From positions 1-64,000 of the forward strand of contig JAUPUU010000168.1 of the NCBI GenBank assembly GCA_030917395.1: a DNA stretch of 64,000 bases. The letters are read 5' to 3'. The DNA is from Cyanobacteriota bacterium erpe_2018_sw_21hr_WHONDRS-SW48-000092_B_bin.40 (GTDB lineage Bacteria; Cyanobacteriota; Vampirovibrionia; Obscuribacterales; Obscuribacteraceae). A program made the translations under genes and the position numbers. The notes beneath the pieces were generated by a model. That model was not told the origin of the DNA. It saw nothing but the letters and a program-made list of their open reading frames with translations, and did no database searches. Every line of letters begins with the position of its first letter. The stretch's first letter is position 1. Of the stretch, positions 8,867 through 18,600 are shown in pieces.

Positions 8867-9703
8867 ATGAGAGCGTATATATCTGTTGACTTAGAAGGCG
8901 TTAACGGAATTTTGCATTCAAGCCAAACCCAGCCCAACGAGCCAGGCTACGCTAGGGCCCTAGAACTGATGCACGAAGAGACCAATGCTGTAATTGAAGG
9001 CCTTTTGGCCGGCGGTGTAGACGATATTTTGGTGAACGATTCGCACTGGGATATGCGCAATCTTCATATAGAGAAGCTTTACCAACATAAAGGGGTTTCG
9101 GTGCGCAGCGGCTGGCAGAAGCCGTTCTCGATGGTTTCAGGAATAGACCCAGCCGATTTTGCCGTATTTGTCGGCTACCACGCCCGGGCCGGTCATGCCA
9201 CTGGGGTTTTGAGCCACACTTACCGGGCCCAGATCTTTTTCGAAGTGAAACTGAACGGTCAACCAGTGGGTGAAACAGGCCTCAATGCCGCATTGGCTGG
9301 ATACTTTGGCGTACCGATAGCGATGCTGTGCGGTGATGACACCGTTTGTGAAGAAGCCCGCGATCTATTGGGAGATATTGTCACAGCCCAGGTTAAAACT
9401 GCTGTTTCGCGCTATGCCGCAGTGTTCCACCCGCATCAAGAAAATCTCAAGCTATTAAAAGAAAAAGCTCGTCAGGCCACCAACAAAAAGCACTGGCAAT
9501 TGTTCAAAGCAGCCGAACCAGCCCTGATTGAAATCACCTTCTTTGATCCATCCATGGCTGACGCTGCGGAACTACTGCCACAAATCAAACGACTTTCCGC
9601 TAGAACCATAACAATTCAAGGCGCCGATTACGGCGAGACATTCCGGCTGATGTTGGCAGTGGGAGCCCTTGGTGCGAGCAGAAAAGACCCATATTTCTCT
9701 TAA
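8867..9703 (+). CDS. dppA: M55-family D-aminopeptidase, DppA-like
   Basis: A zinc metallopeptidase of the M55 family, whose characterised member from Bacillus releases D-Ala from D-amino-acid peptides. The metal-binding opening S-V-D-L-E-G (6-11), N-D-S-H (about 58-61) and the G-Y-H-A-R segment match the family, and the 278-residue length is normal. It has no signal peptide, so it is cytoplasmic. The position between the dapF-ftsQ pair and rsmH-ftsI suggests recycling of D-amino-acid peptides from peptidoglycan; that role is inferred from context. The ATG lies 150 bases from the divergent dapF start. Confidence 0.88.
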   Translation: MRAYISVDLEGVNGILHSSQTQPNEPGYARALELMHEETNAVIEGLLAGGVDDILVNDSHWDMRNLHIEKLYQHKGVSVRSGWQKPFSMVSGIDPADFAVFVGYHARAGHATGVLSHTYRAQIFFEVKLNGQPVGETGLNAALAGYFGVPIAMLCGDDTVCEEARDLLGDIVTAQVKTAVSRYAAVFHPHQENLKLLKEKARQATNKKHWQLFKAAEPALIEITFFDPSMADAAELLPQIKRLSARTITIQGADYGETFRLMLAVGALGASRKDPYFS

Positions 9704-9860
9704 ATTAGGGCTTTATCGGCAGACCCAACCATAGCCACCAAACGAATTTGATTAAATCTAGCAATTTTCTCTCCGACCTGTAGAGGGGAGGCCCACTAGC
9801 GGGTATCAAGAATATACAGGGGATTGGATCTCTTGCCAAAAGAACAGGCAACGACGGGGT

Positions 9861-10424
9861 ATGACGTCGATGCGGTTCGACTTTGCCTATATTTTTACTC
9901 GGTCCATGGGGAATTTTCAGATGTTCCATTCTTCCTACCAAAATCTTTCAATCCGTCAACAAATAATCGCAGCCAACCAGTCGTATCCCTGCCCACGCTG
10001 CAGTTCCGGCATGATTGAGCCCTTTGGTATTACTGAAACACTGAAATGTACTTCTTGCGAGCGCAGCTTCGTCGCCCTGCGTGGGGGAAGAATGCTCTAC
10101 CCAGCCAATAGCATGGGTCTCAAGATCGCCTTGACCTTCTGGTGGGACGGCTTGAGATGGCACTGCGCCGGCACAACTGCTAGCGCCAGACAATTGCTCG
10201 TGCCAGCCATTTTCTTGGCTATCCCGGTACTCCTTTCACAAATTCTTCTATCACTTAATCTTATTGCCAGCAGACCAGAGTATCCCGCTCTCTTTGCTGC
10301 CGCTGGCCTGCTAGTTGGCCTGGTCTTGATATACTCAATTTGCGGAGACTTCGATGTAGTGGCGAAGCGCAAAGAAAGAACAAGCAAAAGCCCGCAGCCA
10401 GACCGCCCTTCTTCGGGCAATTAA
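9861..10424 (+). CDS. zinc-ribbon membrane protein, unknown function
   Basis: A 187-residue frame with a C-P-R-C (about residues 44-47) and C-T-S-C (about 65-68) pair, a four-Cys zinc ribbon, followed by two hydrophobic segments (about 113-135 and 145-165) and a basic, Ser/Pro-rich tail. ATG codons at 9906 or 9921 are alternative starts and would remove a stretch of unclear value. It lies 20 bases upstream of rsmH and probably shares its transcript. I do not recognise the family. Zinc ribbons fused to two membrane helices are common among small uncharacterised bacterial envelope proteins. Confidence 0.6.
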   Translation: MTSMRFDFAYIFTRSMGNFQMFHSSYQNLSIRQQIIAANQSYPCPRCSSGMIEPFGITETLKCTSCERSFVALRGGRMLYPANSMGLKIALTFWWDGLRWHCAGTTASARQLLVPAIFLAIPVLLSQILLSLNLIASRPEYPALFAAAGLLVGLVLIYSICGDFDVVAKRKERTSKSPQPDRPSSGN

Positions 10425-10444
10425 ATATACGGACTGATTAATTT

Positions 10445-11398
10445 TTGGAACATATACCGGTTCTCCTCAACGAAGTTATCGAGGCATTGGATGTACGGCC
10501 CGGTCTCACATATGTAGATGCCACCGCCGGCGCTGGCGGGCATTTGGCACGTATTGCTGAGCTGACCGAGGGTAAGAGCAAACTCTATGCTTTTGACCGC
10601 GACGCTGGCAGCCTGGAGCGGCTCAAGGAGCGCTTTGGCGACAAAGCCACTATGGTTCACTCCAACTTTAGATATCTAAAAGAGTCATTGGCGCAACACG
10701 GTGTCAATACCATTGATGGTGGCATATTGGCAGATCTAGGCGTATCGTCGATGCAAATAGATCAAGGAGAGCGTGGCTTTAGCTTTCAGAAAGAAGGTCC
10801 ACTCGATATGCGAATGGATCGCAGCGAATCAGTTTCAGCCTACAACATAGTCAATCAATGGCCAGAAGGCGCACTAGCAGACATCATTTACAAATACGGC
10901 GAAGAAAGACATAGCCGCAAGATAGCCAATCGCATAGTGGCAAATAGACCGATCGAATCTACTCTTGCCCTGGCTGATATTGTCGCTCGTTGCATACCTA
11001 GAGCAGCTGATAAAAAAAATTACAAAAAAAGTTTCGGCTCTGCTGGTGGTGGCTATATACATCCGGCTACCAGAACCTTCCAAGCCATAAGAATGGCTGT
11101 TAATGAGGAACTTGAGAGTCTTGAAGATTTCTTACGAGAGTCATTAACTATTCTAAAGCCAGGGGCAAGATTAGTAGTTATTACGTTTCATAGCTTGGAA
11201 GATCGAATCGTTAAACAATTCTTCAAGATGGCCGCAGCGTCATGCATTTGCCCCCCTCGAGCCCCCGTTTGCACCTGCCAAAAAGAGTGCGAGGTACTGA
11301 TAATTACGCGTAAACCTGTTACAGCTTCTGAAGAAGAATTGCTTGCCAACACCCGGAGCCGTAGTGCTAAACTACGTGCAGCTCAAAAGCTGATTTAG
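10445..11398 (+). CDS. rsmH: 16S rRNA (cytosine-1402-N4)-methyltransferase RsmH
   Basis: The S-adenosylmethionine-dependent enzyme that methylates N4 of C1402 in 16S rRNA. The family opening H-I-P-V-L-L-N-E-V, SAM-binding D-A-T-A-G-A-G-G-H (about 24-32), D-L-G-V-S-S and the C-terminal I-T-F-H-S-L-E-D-R-I-V-K are all present. Length 317 is typical. The start is TTG with no clear Shine-Dalgarno, which is unusual, but the family alignment leaves no room for a later start. As in most bacteria it heads the division-gene run. No mraZ is found in front of it. Confidence 0.95.
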   Translation: MEHIPVLLNEVIEALDVRPGLTYVDATAGAGGHLARIAELTEGKSKLYAFDRDAGSLERLKERFGDKATMVHSNFRYLKESLAQHGVNTIDGGILADLGVSSMQIDQGERGFSFQKEGPLDMRMDRSESVSAYNIVNQWPEGALADIIYKYGEERHSRKIANRIVANRPIESTLALADIVARCIPRAADKKNYKKSFGSAGGGYIHPATRTFQAIRMAVNEELESLEDFLRESLTILKPGARLVVITFHSLEDRIVKQFFKMAAASCICPPRAPVCTCQKECEVLIITRKPVTASEEELLANTRSRSAKLRAAQKLI

Positions 11399-11406
11399 GA
11401 GTATAT

Positions 11407-12000
11407 ATGGTTAACACTCTCCCGCGCCGCCGCGTTAACGAAGAACAACCCGTGAGCTTCGCTTACGGAAGATCTCATAATGATTCGGCCGCAAGAGTGT
11501 CCGTTGCCAGAGTTGCCTTGGTTGAAAACATGCAACCAGCTACGACTTATCCAGTTGCCTTCGGCTACAGCCAAAATCAAGCCGCTCCCGTTCGGTCCAC
11601 ACCAGCGCCATCACGGACCGCTCGTCCGCACCTGGTACCGATTGAGTCTCCTAAGCGCAAAACCCGCAAAGCCCCTTTTCTAGTACGTGTAAACAGAACG
11701 CTACAAGCTTCATTAATAGCTCTGTGTGGCTTAGCCATCTTGGGTTATGGCTTTGATGTTTCCTCGTCAAGTGAAGTCGGTAAGGTTCAAGACCAGGTAC
11801 GTCGCCTCAGCGAACAAAATTCTGAACAGTCTTACGACCTTCTCAAGAGGGTCTCGTATCAAGACATCCAGGCCAGCGTCACCGGTAGCACCGGTTTGCG
11901 AGTGCCGGAAGAAGTCAAGATAGTCAAAGAAGTGACCGCTCCAAAACTTAATCCTTTCAAGCCAGCCAAACATCAACTACCTTTGATGCCAGGCTACTAA
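11407..12000 (+). CDS. FtsL-like bitopic division protein (by position and shape)
   Basis: A 197-residue protein with a long basic, Ser/Pro/Ala-rich cytoplasmic part (1-95), one membrane segment (about 98-117) and a short coiled-coil-like stretch (about 123-150, heptad Leu/Val), then a Pro/Lys-rich tail. The gene sits between rsmH and ftsI, where FtsL is encoded in most bacteria. FtsL proteins are short bitopic coiled-coil proteins that share little sequence, so the call rests on position and topology. The cytoplasmic part is much longer than the 30-50 residues usual for FtsL. A GGAG site lies 8 bases before the ATG, next to the rsmH stop. Confidence 0.6.
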   Translation: MVNTLPRRRVNEEQPVSFAYGRSHNDSAARVSVARVALVENMQPATTYPVAFGYSQNQAAPVRSTPAPSRTARPHLVPIESPKRKTRKAPFLVRVNRTLQASLIALCGLAILGYGFDVSSSSEVGKVQDQVRRLSEQNSEQSYDLLKRVSYQDIQASVTGSTGLRVPEEVKIVKEVTAPKLNPFKPAKHQLPLMPGY

Positions 12001-12006
12001 AATATT

Positions 12007-12070
12007 GGTTGTTACTTCTGACAACCATTTCTTGTAACAAATCAAAAAGTATCCGATAGATATATATCGG
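12007..12070 (+). promoter_or_regulatory. two inverted repeats before ftsI
   Basis: GGTTGT/ACAACC (12007-12026, 8-base loop) is followed by ATTTCTTG and could act as a weak terminator or pause. CCGATA/TATCGG (12053-12070, 6-base loop) lies about 30 bases before the ftsI start. The 98-base gap containing them is the only large gap in the rsmH-murJ run, so some control of ftsI may sit here. No promoter is clear. Confidence 0.35.
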
Positions 12071-12098
12071 GTCTTGTTGATGGCGGAGTGGAAAGGAC

Positions 12099-13970
12099 TT
12101 GCCTAGAGATTTGATAGATAGACCGGTAAGAACAAGGTCCCGAACCGGGCGAAAACGGCGTCAGCCCAAATCGCCCCTCTGGTGTTTGCGCTTCTGTCAA
12201 ATTGTCTTAGGTGTATGCGCCCTATCGGTAGTTGCCAGACTCTACTATCTACAAATCTATCAAGGTAGCAAACTTACAGAGAAAGCCCAAACCCAAAGAC
12301 AGCAGCACAACATGCTGGTGCATCGTGGTGCCATTACTGATCGCCGTGGCCTTCCTCTAGCGATAGATACAACTAGATACGACATTTATGTGCACGTTAA
12401 GCTACTCAAAGCTGAGCGCGAAGAAGCAGCTGTAAAACTGGCAGCCATTGTCAAAGAACCAGTGGCAAAAATTTCCAAGCTACTCAACCAGGGTTACCCT
12501 GTCGTAACTTTAGCCAAGCACCTTGATAGAGAGACAGCAGACGCTCTACAGGCACTGAATTGGGCTGGCATTGATATCGTACCTCGTCCCTTTAGACAGT
12601 ACCCAGAAGGGGCCCTTGCTGCTCACCTGCTTGGTTTTACTGACGCTGAGTTTCACGGCCAGGGTGGCGTAGAACAAGCCGAACACGAGATGCTCACTAA
12701 TACTGGCACCATTCCCAAGCCCCAGTTAGACGGCAAAGGCCATCCAATATTGGTGCCCGAGCGCGAGCCATCCTGGGACATCACGCCACCACTAGGTCGC
12801 CACGTTGAGCTGACCATCGACAACTATCTGCAGCACTTGGCTGAAAAAGAATTGTTTGCCATGTGCAAACACTCACATGCTCTAAAAGGCGCGGTAATTC
12901 TAGCGGATCCAAATACAGGCGAGATTCTTGCCTGGGCCAACTACCCATCGTTTGATCCCAATCACTACAACAAATATCCCTACGAGATTCTCAAAAACTG
13001 GTCTATGGTTGATGTCTATCAACCTGGTTCTACCTTCAAAATCATTACCGTTTGTTCTGGTCTTGAAACCGGAGCAATCAAACCTAACGCTACTTTTTAC
13101 GATGGTGGCTCGCTAACGATTGGCAATCGCACCATCCACAACCACGATGGCGGCCATGGCACCATTGATTTGAAGGGTCTCTTCATCCACTCTTCCAACA
13201 TCGCCTCAGCCATGATTGGTATGGCGATGAAACCTCAAGTGTTCCACGACAAACTCTATGACTTTGGCTTAGGTCGACGCACCGGCATCGAACTGCCAGG
13301 CGAATCACGTGGTCTTTTAACTCCTGCCAAATATTGGACACCAATTGACTCTGCTACCACCGGCTTTGGTCAAGGCGCCATTGCGGTAACTCCTCTACAG
13401 TTAGTAGCTGCAGTCAGTGCAGTTGCGAACAACGGTGTTTGGATTCAGCCACACCTGATCAGAAGAGTATATGACCCCAGCAATGGTGTCACCGAAAAAT
13501 GGATCGAACCCAAGAAACGTCGAGTGGTGGCGCCAGAAGTAGCCAAACTAGTTTCACGTCTTCTTGCTGAAAACATCTACGAAGGTACTCAAATAGCTGG
13601 TCAAATTCCAGGCTATAGAGTGGCCGGTAAAACAGGTACAGCCCAGAAAGTAACGGCCAATGGCCGCGGCTATATGGCTGGTCAAACAATTGCTTCTTTT
13701 GTAGGCTTCTTGCCTGCCAGCAACCCACAGCTAACATGTATAGCAGTAATTGATAGCCCTCAAACCGATGGCCGCTGGGGTAACACTGTGGCTGGCCCAG
13801 TCTTCAATGCTGTTGGTATGGAAGCCGCTCGCTACCTCAATATCTCACCTGACTATGTCACGGTCCCCGGTGATAAGGGCAAGAAAATTCAACCAGTTGT
13901 TCCGCCCTCAGTGAAATATGCCGCCGAACTAGGCGGCATAAGCAAAGAGCCTGAAAGTGTCGGACATTAA
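12099..13970 (+). CDS. ftsI: septal peptidoglycan transpeptidase (FtsI/PBP)
   Basis: A class B penicillin-binding protein that cross-links septal peptidoglycan. Order: basic cytoplasmic tail with many Arg (1-28), membrane anchor (about 30-52), dimerisation/pedestal domain (about 65-230), transpeptidase domain (about 260-590). Active-site motifs are S311-T-F-K314, S365-S-N367 and K511-T-G513. No PASTA domains follow, unlike Gram-positive homologues. Length 623 is normal. The start is TTG with an AAGGA-like site close upstream; the next candidates would remove the basic tail. It follows the FtsL-like gene and overlaps murJ by 14 bases. Confidence 0.93.
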   Translation: MPRDLIDRPVRTRSRTGRKRRQPKSPLWCLRFCQIVLGVCALSVVARLYYLQIYQGSKLTEKAQTQRQQHNMLVHRGAITDRRGLPLAIDTTRYDIYVHVKLLKAEREEAAVKLAAIVKEPVAKISKLLNQGYPVVTLAKHLDRETADALQALNWAGIDIVPRPFRQYPEGALAAHLLGFTDAEFHGQGGVEQAEHEMLTNTGTIPKPQLDGKGHPILVPEREPSWDITPPLGRHVELTIDNYLQHLAEKELFAMCKHSHALKGAVILADPNTGEILAWANYPSFDPNHYNKYPYEILKNWSMVDVYQPGSTFKIITVCSGLETGAIKPNATFYDGGSLTIGNRTIHNHDGGHGTIDLKGLFIHSSNIASAMIGMAMKPQVFHDKLYDFGLGRRTGIELPGESRGLLTPAKYWTPIDSATTGFGQGAIAVTPLQLVAAVSAVANNGVWIQPHLIRRVYDPSNGVTEKWIEPKKRRVVAPEVAKLVSRLLAENIYEGTQIAGQIPGYRVAGKTGTAQKVTANGRGYMAGQTIASFVGFLPASNPQLTCIAVIDSPQTDGRWGNTVAGPVFNAVGMEAARYLNISPDYVTVPGDKGKKIQPVVPPSVKYAAELGGISKEPESVGH

Positions 13971-15642
13971 GCCCGCTACTGAGAAAGCAAATGATGATGC
14001 AACACCGGGCTCCGGTAAAAGCTTAGCTAAAACGTTTTCTCTGGTCGCTCTCTTTACTTTGCTCTCTAAGTTTGCTGGTCTTGCTCGCGACATGATCGTT
14101 GGTCATGCTTTTGGCCTTGGCATAGTTGCCGATGCCTACAACTATGCCTATTCAATTACTGGCACCATTCTTGTACTTTTTGGCGGCCAGGGTGGCCCCT
14201 TTCATACAGCGACATTCGCTACCTTGACCAAAGAAAGAGAAGGTGGCAACGGCAAGCTAGTAATGCAGATGATGGCTTGGACAGCCATAGCCATGGGCCT
14301 CATTGCACTACTAGTTTATATTTTTGCACCAATCATAGTGCAGGCAATTGTACCTGGTACCGTTGATGCTAGTCATGGATATAGCACCGCTCAGCGCTTG
14401 GTAGAAGTAATCAAACAAGTGCGTATCATGGCACCTCTAATTATGATTGCCGGGCTAGTCGGCATTGGCTGCGGCATATCAAACACCTACAATGAACATT
14501 TTTGGCCATCGATTGCACCGGCATTTGCCTCTGGAGCAATCATCACTTTTGTGCTCCTGCCCCACACTGACGGTGGTGTTGCCCTAGCCCTAGGTACATT
14601 GGTTGGTGGTATTGGCCAGTTAGCTGTGCAAATACCCGGCATGCTCAAATCCCGTCCTTGCCTTAGTCTTGATATTTTCACGAAGCTACAGCCGGGCATG
14701 AAAGAATACCTGGTGATGTTTTTGCCGCTCACTTTCAGTACTTCCATTGGCACGTTAATTGGTTATGTAGATCAAGCTTTTTCGTCGGGCCTAGTACAAG
14801 GTGGTTGGTCGGCTATCTGCAATGCCAATAGGCTAGTACAGCTGCCCCTAGGAATTTTAGTTACAGCCATGCTTGTTCCCATTGGCCCTATCTTTGCTAA
14901 ACACGTAACTGCCGGAAAAATTGGCGATCTCAAATTTGAATTAAAACGCGCTCTAACCTTACTTTGGTTCTTGGCACTGCCGGTATCGGCCCTGCTATTA
15001 GTAGAAGGCCGCTCAGTGATTAAGCTGCTTTTTGAAAAAGGCGCTTGGACAGCCAACGACACTGAGATGGTGACATCAGTTTTGCTTATATTGACACCCA
15101 TGATCTTCTTTTATGTCGCCCGCGACTTACTTACCCGGGTCTTTTACGCCTTTCAAGACAGTCGCACCCCCTTTGCCATAGCGGTAATGGCCATTCTAGT
15201 AAAGATATTCCTAGACTGGTTGTTCGTCTCAGTATTTAAATTAGGAATCGGTGGCATCGCCCTAGCAACTACCCTAATTACCATATTCAATTTAAGCTGG
15301 CTTTACTATTTCTTGCGCAAGAAAACAGGCCGCCTAGGTACCGTGTCAATGATTAAACCGCTGATAATTATGGTTGCTGGATCTGGCCTCTGCGGCCTGG
15401 CAAGCTATCTTATTAGCAATAATATTCCGCAGACCTCTGCTCAGCATCTTGCTTCAATTTTAGCCTCAATAGTTGGTTTAACATGGGCCAATAAAATAGT
15501 TTTGGCGTTAAACATTGGTATCGCCAGTAGTGCCGGGCTTTTACTCTATACAGCCTTCTGCTATGTCCTCAAGCTAGAAGAACTGCGCTTGGTAGCCGAT
15601 AAAGTGCAAGCTAAGCTAAAGATTTCGCGCGCTCGCCCTTAA
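13957..15642 (+). CDS. murJ: lipid II flippase MurJ
   Basis: A polytopic protein of the MurJ/MviN family that moves lipid II across the inner membrane. About 14 hydrophobic segments are spread through 561 residues. Family features include R-D-M-I-V-G-H-A-F-G near the start and the conserved Q-x-P-x-G region in the middle (V-Q-L-P-L-G-I, about residue 293). The GTG at 13957 lies inside the last codons of ftsI, implying coupled translation. The last 32 bases overlap tail-to-tail with the histidine kinase gene on the other strand. Together with ftsI it completes a peptidoglycan synthesis and septation run. Confidence 0.93.
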   Translation: MSDIKPATEKANDDATPGSGKSLAKTFSLVALFTLLSKFAGLARDMIVGHAFGLGIVADAYNYAYSITGTILVLFGGQGGPFHTATFATLTKEREGGNGKLVMQMMAWTAIAMGLIALLVYIFAPIIVQAIVPGTVDASHGYSTAQRLVEVIKQVRIMAPLIMIAGLVGIGCGISNTYNEHFWPSIAPAFASGAIITFVLLPHTDGGVALALGTLVGGIGQLAVQIPGMLKSRPCLSLDIFTKLQPGMKEYLVMFLPLTFSTSIGTLIGYVDQAFSSGLVQGGWSAICNANRLVQLPLGILVTAMLVPIGPIFAKHVTAGKIGDLKFELKRALTLLWFLALPVSALLLVEGRSVIKLLFEKGAWTANDTEMVTSVLLILTPMIFFYVARDLLTRVFYAFQDSRTPFAIAVMAILVKIFLDWLFVSVFKLGIGGIALATTLITIFNLSWLYYFLRKKTGRLGTVSMIKPLIIMVAGSGLCGLASYLISNNIPQTSAQHLASILASIVGLTWANKIVLALNIGIASSAGLLLYTAFCYVLKLEELRLVADKVQAKLKISRARP

Positions 15643-18600
15643 GCTTTGCCTTAACTGGTATGGTGAACCAAAACTTCGAACCTTTACCGGGTTCACTCTC
15701 CACACCTATTTCGCCACCGTGCTGTTCTACTAGAGCTTTTGAAATCGCTAAGCCAAGGCCTGTACCACCTTGCGAGCGAGAATCGGTTGAATCAAGTTGT
15801 TGGAATTTACCAAACAGCTTTGACAGGTCACGAGCAGCGATACCAGCGCCCTCGTCTACAACAGAGAAATAAATACAGTCAGTCTGGCGCTCGGCCTTAA
15901 CGACAACAGTCGATTGCTCTTTGGAAAACTTGATGCTATTAGAAACCAAATTTGTCAGCACTTGAATGACGCGATCACGATCAAGCTGTATCTCGTCATC
16001 ACAGCTGGGCTCTGTGACAACTGTGACTTTTGATTCATGGGCCATTCCGGCAAGACTAGCCACGGTAGAGTGTAACAAGTCAGAAATTTTTGTCTTTTGA
16101 TATTTCAATTCCATTTTTCCGGCCTCAATTTTACGCAAATCGAGAATAGAATTGATCAGTCTAATTAAGCGATCAGACTCAATGCGGGCAATGGTAACAA
16201 AAGTAGATGCCTCTTCACTGACCTCACCAACTAAACCGCTCTCAATCAAGCCCAGAGAACCTCGTATAGAAGTGAGCGGACTGCGCAATTCATGAGAGAC
16301 AGTTGAGTAAAACTCGCTAACACGCTTCTCGGCTTCTTTGCGATCGCTTATGTCATCCGCAACGCCACAGAGTTGAACAACTTGACCATGATCGTCACTA
16401 ATAGAAAAAGTCTTAGCTGAAATCCAGCGCACCTGGTCATGCTCGCGCATAATGCGAAATTGCACTTCAATTCCATCTCGGTCGGTCAAAAGTTTCTTGG
16501 CAAGAGCAAGATCCTCATGATGCACTGAGGCAAAGAAAGCATCGCTATCAGCCAATACATCAGCCACTGCTCCTCCGGTAATTTCAGAGAAAGCCGGGCT
16601 CACATAGAGAAAACGCTGCTCTAAAGAAGAAATCCAAAAGATAGCTTTGACATTTTCGGTCAGCCGTCTGAACATTGCCTCGCTTTCTCTAAGCTTCTCC
16701 TGAGCCGCTTTCAGCTCAGTAATATCACGGCCCTCGGGAATCAATAGAACAACCTGGCCATCTTCATCAAAAACAGGCTGCAAGGAAAAATCAATAAAGA
16801 TCGTGCCGTTAGGGCCACTATGATCTGTCAGGAAGCGCACAAACTGACCGGCCGCTGCCCGAGTAATACCATCGCGAATCTGCTGCTGAGATTCCTCATT
16901 TTGGGTCCACCATGGGCACTGCCAAAACGGCTTACCTTCGACCTCAGCCAGGGTCGCACCAATCACATTTAAGGAAGAAAGATTGGCATCAATCAAGTAA
17001 CCATCAACAGTCAACAAACCAATCAACTCAAATTGCTTATCAAAAATAGCCTTGAACTTGCGTTCGCTTTCAATCAGCTTCTGTTTAGCTTCTATTTCAC
17101 TCGTCACATCGCGACTAGCACCGGCCAAACGAATGGCCTCACCCGAGGCATTGCGAACAGCACAAGCACGAGATGAAAACCAAATATACTTTCCAGAGCG
17201 ATGGCGAATGCGAAATAGATGACTAAAGACCGGCGTCTCACCATCAAGGTGAGCTTTCTCCACCCGCCTAAGCTCCGCTAAGTCATCAGGGTGAACCCAA
17301 TCATAGAACTGCTCTCTATCGCTCTCAAACTCATCATCACTAAAACCAAGTAGCTCCTTCCAGCGACTTGAATAAAAGGCCTTCTTCTTAACGATGTCAT
17401 AGTCCCAGATTCCGTCCATACTGCCAGCCAGCGCTAGGCTATAGCGCTCTTCACTCAAAGCAAGAAGTGCCTGGGTTTGAGCGTGTTCGATATATTGACC
17501 GACCTGCGAACAGACTGAACTAAACATTGCCAGCTTAGACTCATCACTGGCTCTCACTTCCGGAGAATAGAAAAACAAAGCTCCAAAAAACTTTTGTCCA
17601 GAGAAAATTGGCACACCAACGGCCGTATGTAAACCAGCTTCCTGAGCCAATTGTTTGCGAATAAAAAGTTCAGATAACAAAACGTCTTCAATCCACATAG
17701 GTTGTTCTTTTTGCCATAACCGACCAGGAATACCCTCGCCTTTGGCAAAGGTGTAGACAAGAGAACCCTCGGCAAAATGTTTAAAGTTAGTCACTTCGCC
17801 TTCTCCACCGACAGCGAAGAAAGTAGCCATAGATAAGCGTTCACGGGCCTCATTCAAAAGCCAAAGCTCACCACCACACCAATCAAAATTGGTACAGATA
17901 GCCTCAATTATGCGCCGACCGGTCTCTTCTAGCGACGATTGCTGAGCCAGTATGCGAGTAACATCGAACTGCGCCCGTATGTGTTTTTCATTCTCCTGCT
18001 GAGCAGTGGTATCAAAGAAAGTAAGAATCGCTCCAGTCACCTTGCTTTCACTGGTAATTGGTATCACTGTTACATTAACAAAGAGAGGCTGTTGTTGCGA
18101 ACGAATAAGCCGCAGCTCAAGGTGACGTAAACTAACAGCTCGTTCAAAGACACTAGACAAATTAAGATAATCAGAAAGAGGGCGACTAGTGGAGCCAGCG
18201 AAAAGCTGATGAAAAGTCATTGCCAACAGATCTGTTTGCTCAAGACCAAACATTGTCTGAGCAGACTGATTAGCAAAGGTAACCTGACTATTTGTATCAA
18301 GTAACAACAAACCTTCATCCATACTGGCGAAAACGTTACTGAGGCGATCGCGGGCACTAGCTGCAGCCAGGGCATCAATCTTAGAGCGCTCGGTAATCTT
18401 GGAATTGCTAATAAACAGACCGATTACTACTGAGCCACATACAAGAAGAGCTAAAATAGCAAAACCAAATACCACTGAAAGGGCCACGGTAGAGCTTTCA
18501 GTGAACTCCCGCAACTGGTCTGTTAAAAGCTTTCTATGACTACTTTGCCCCGCCTTAATTTCATCAACGATAGAGCGAATCTGCTCCATCTTGTTCATAG

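Noticed and set aside
12007-12098. tRNA or small RNA before ftsI
   Set aside because: The two hairpins do not form a cloverleaf and there is no T-loop sequence.
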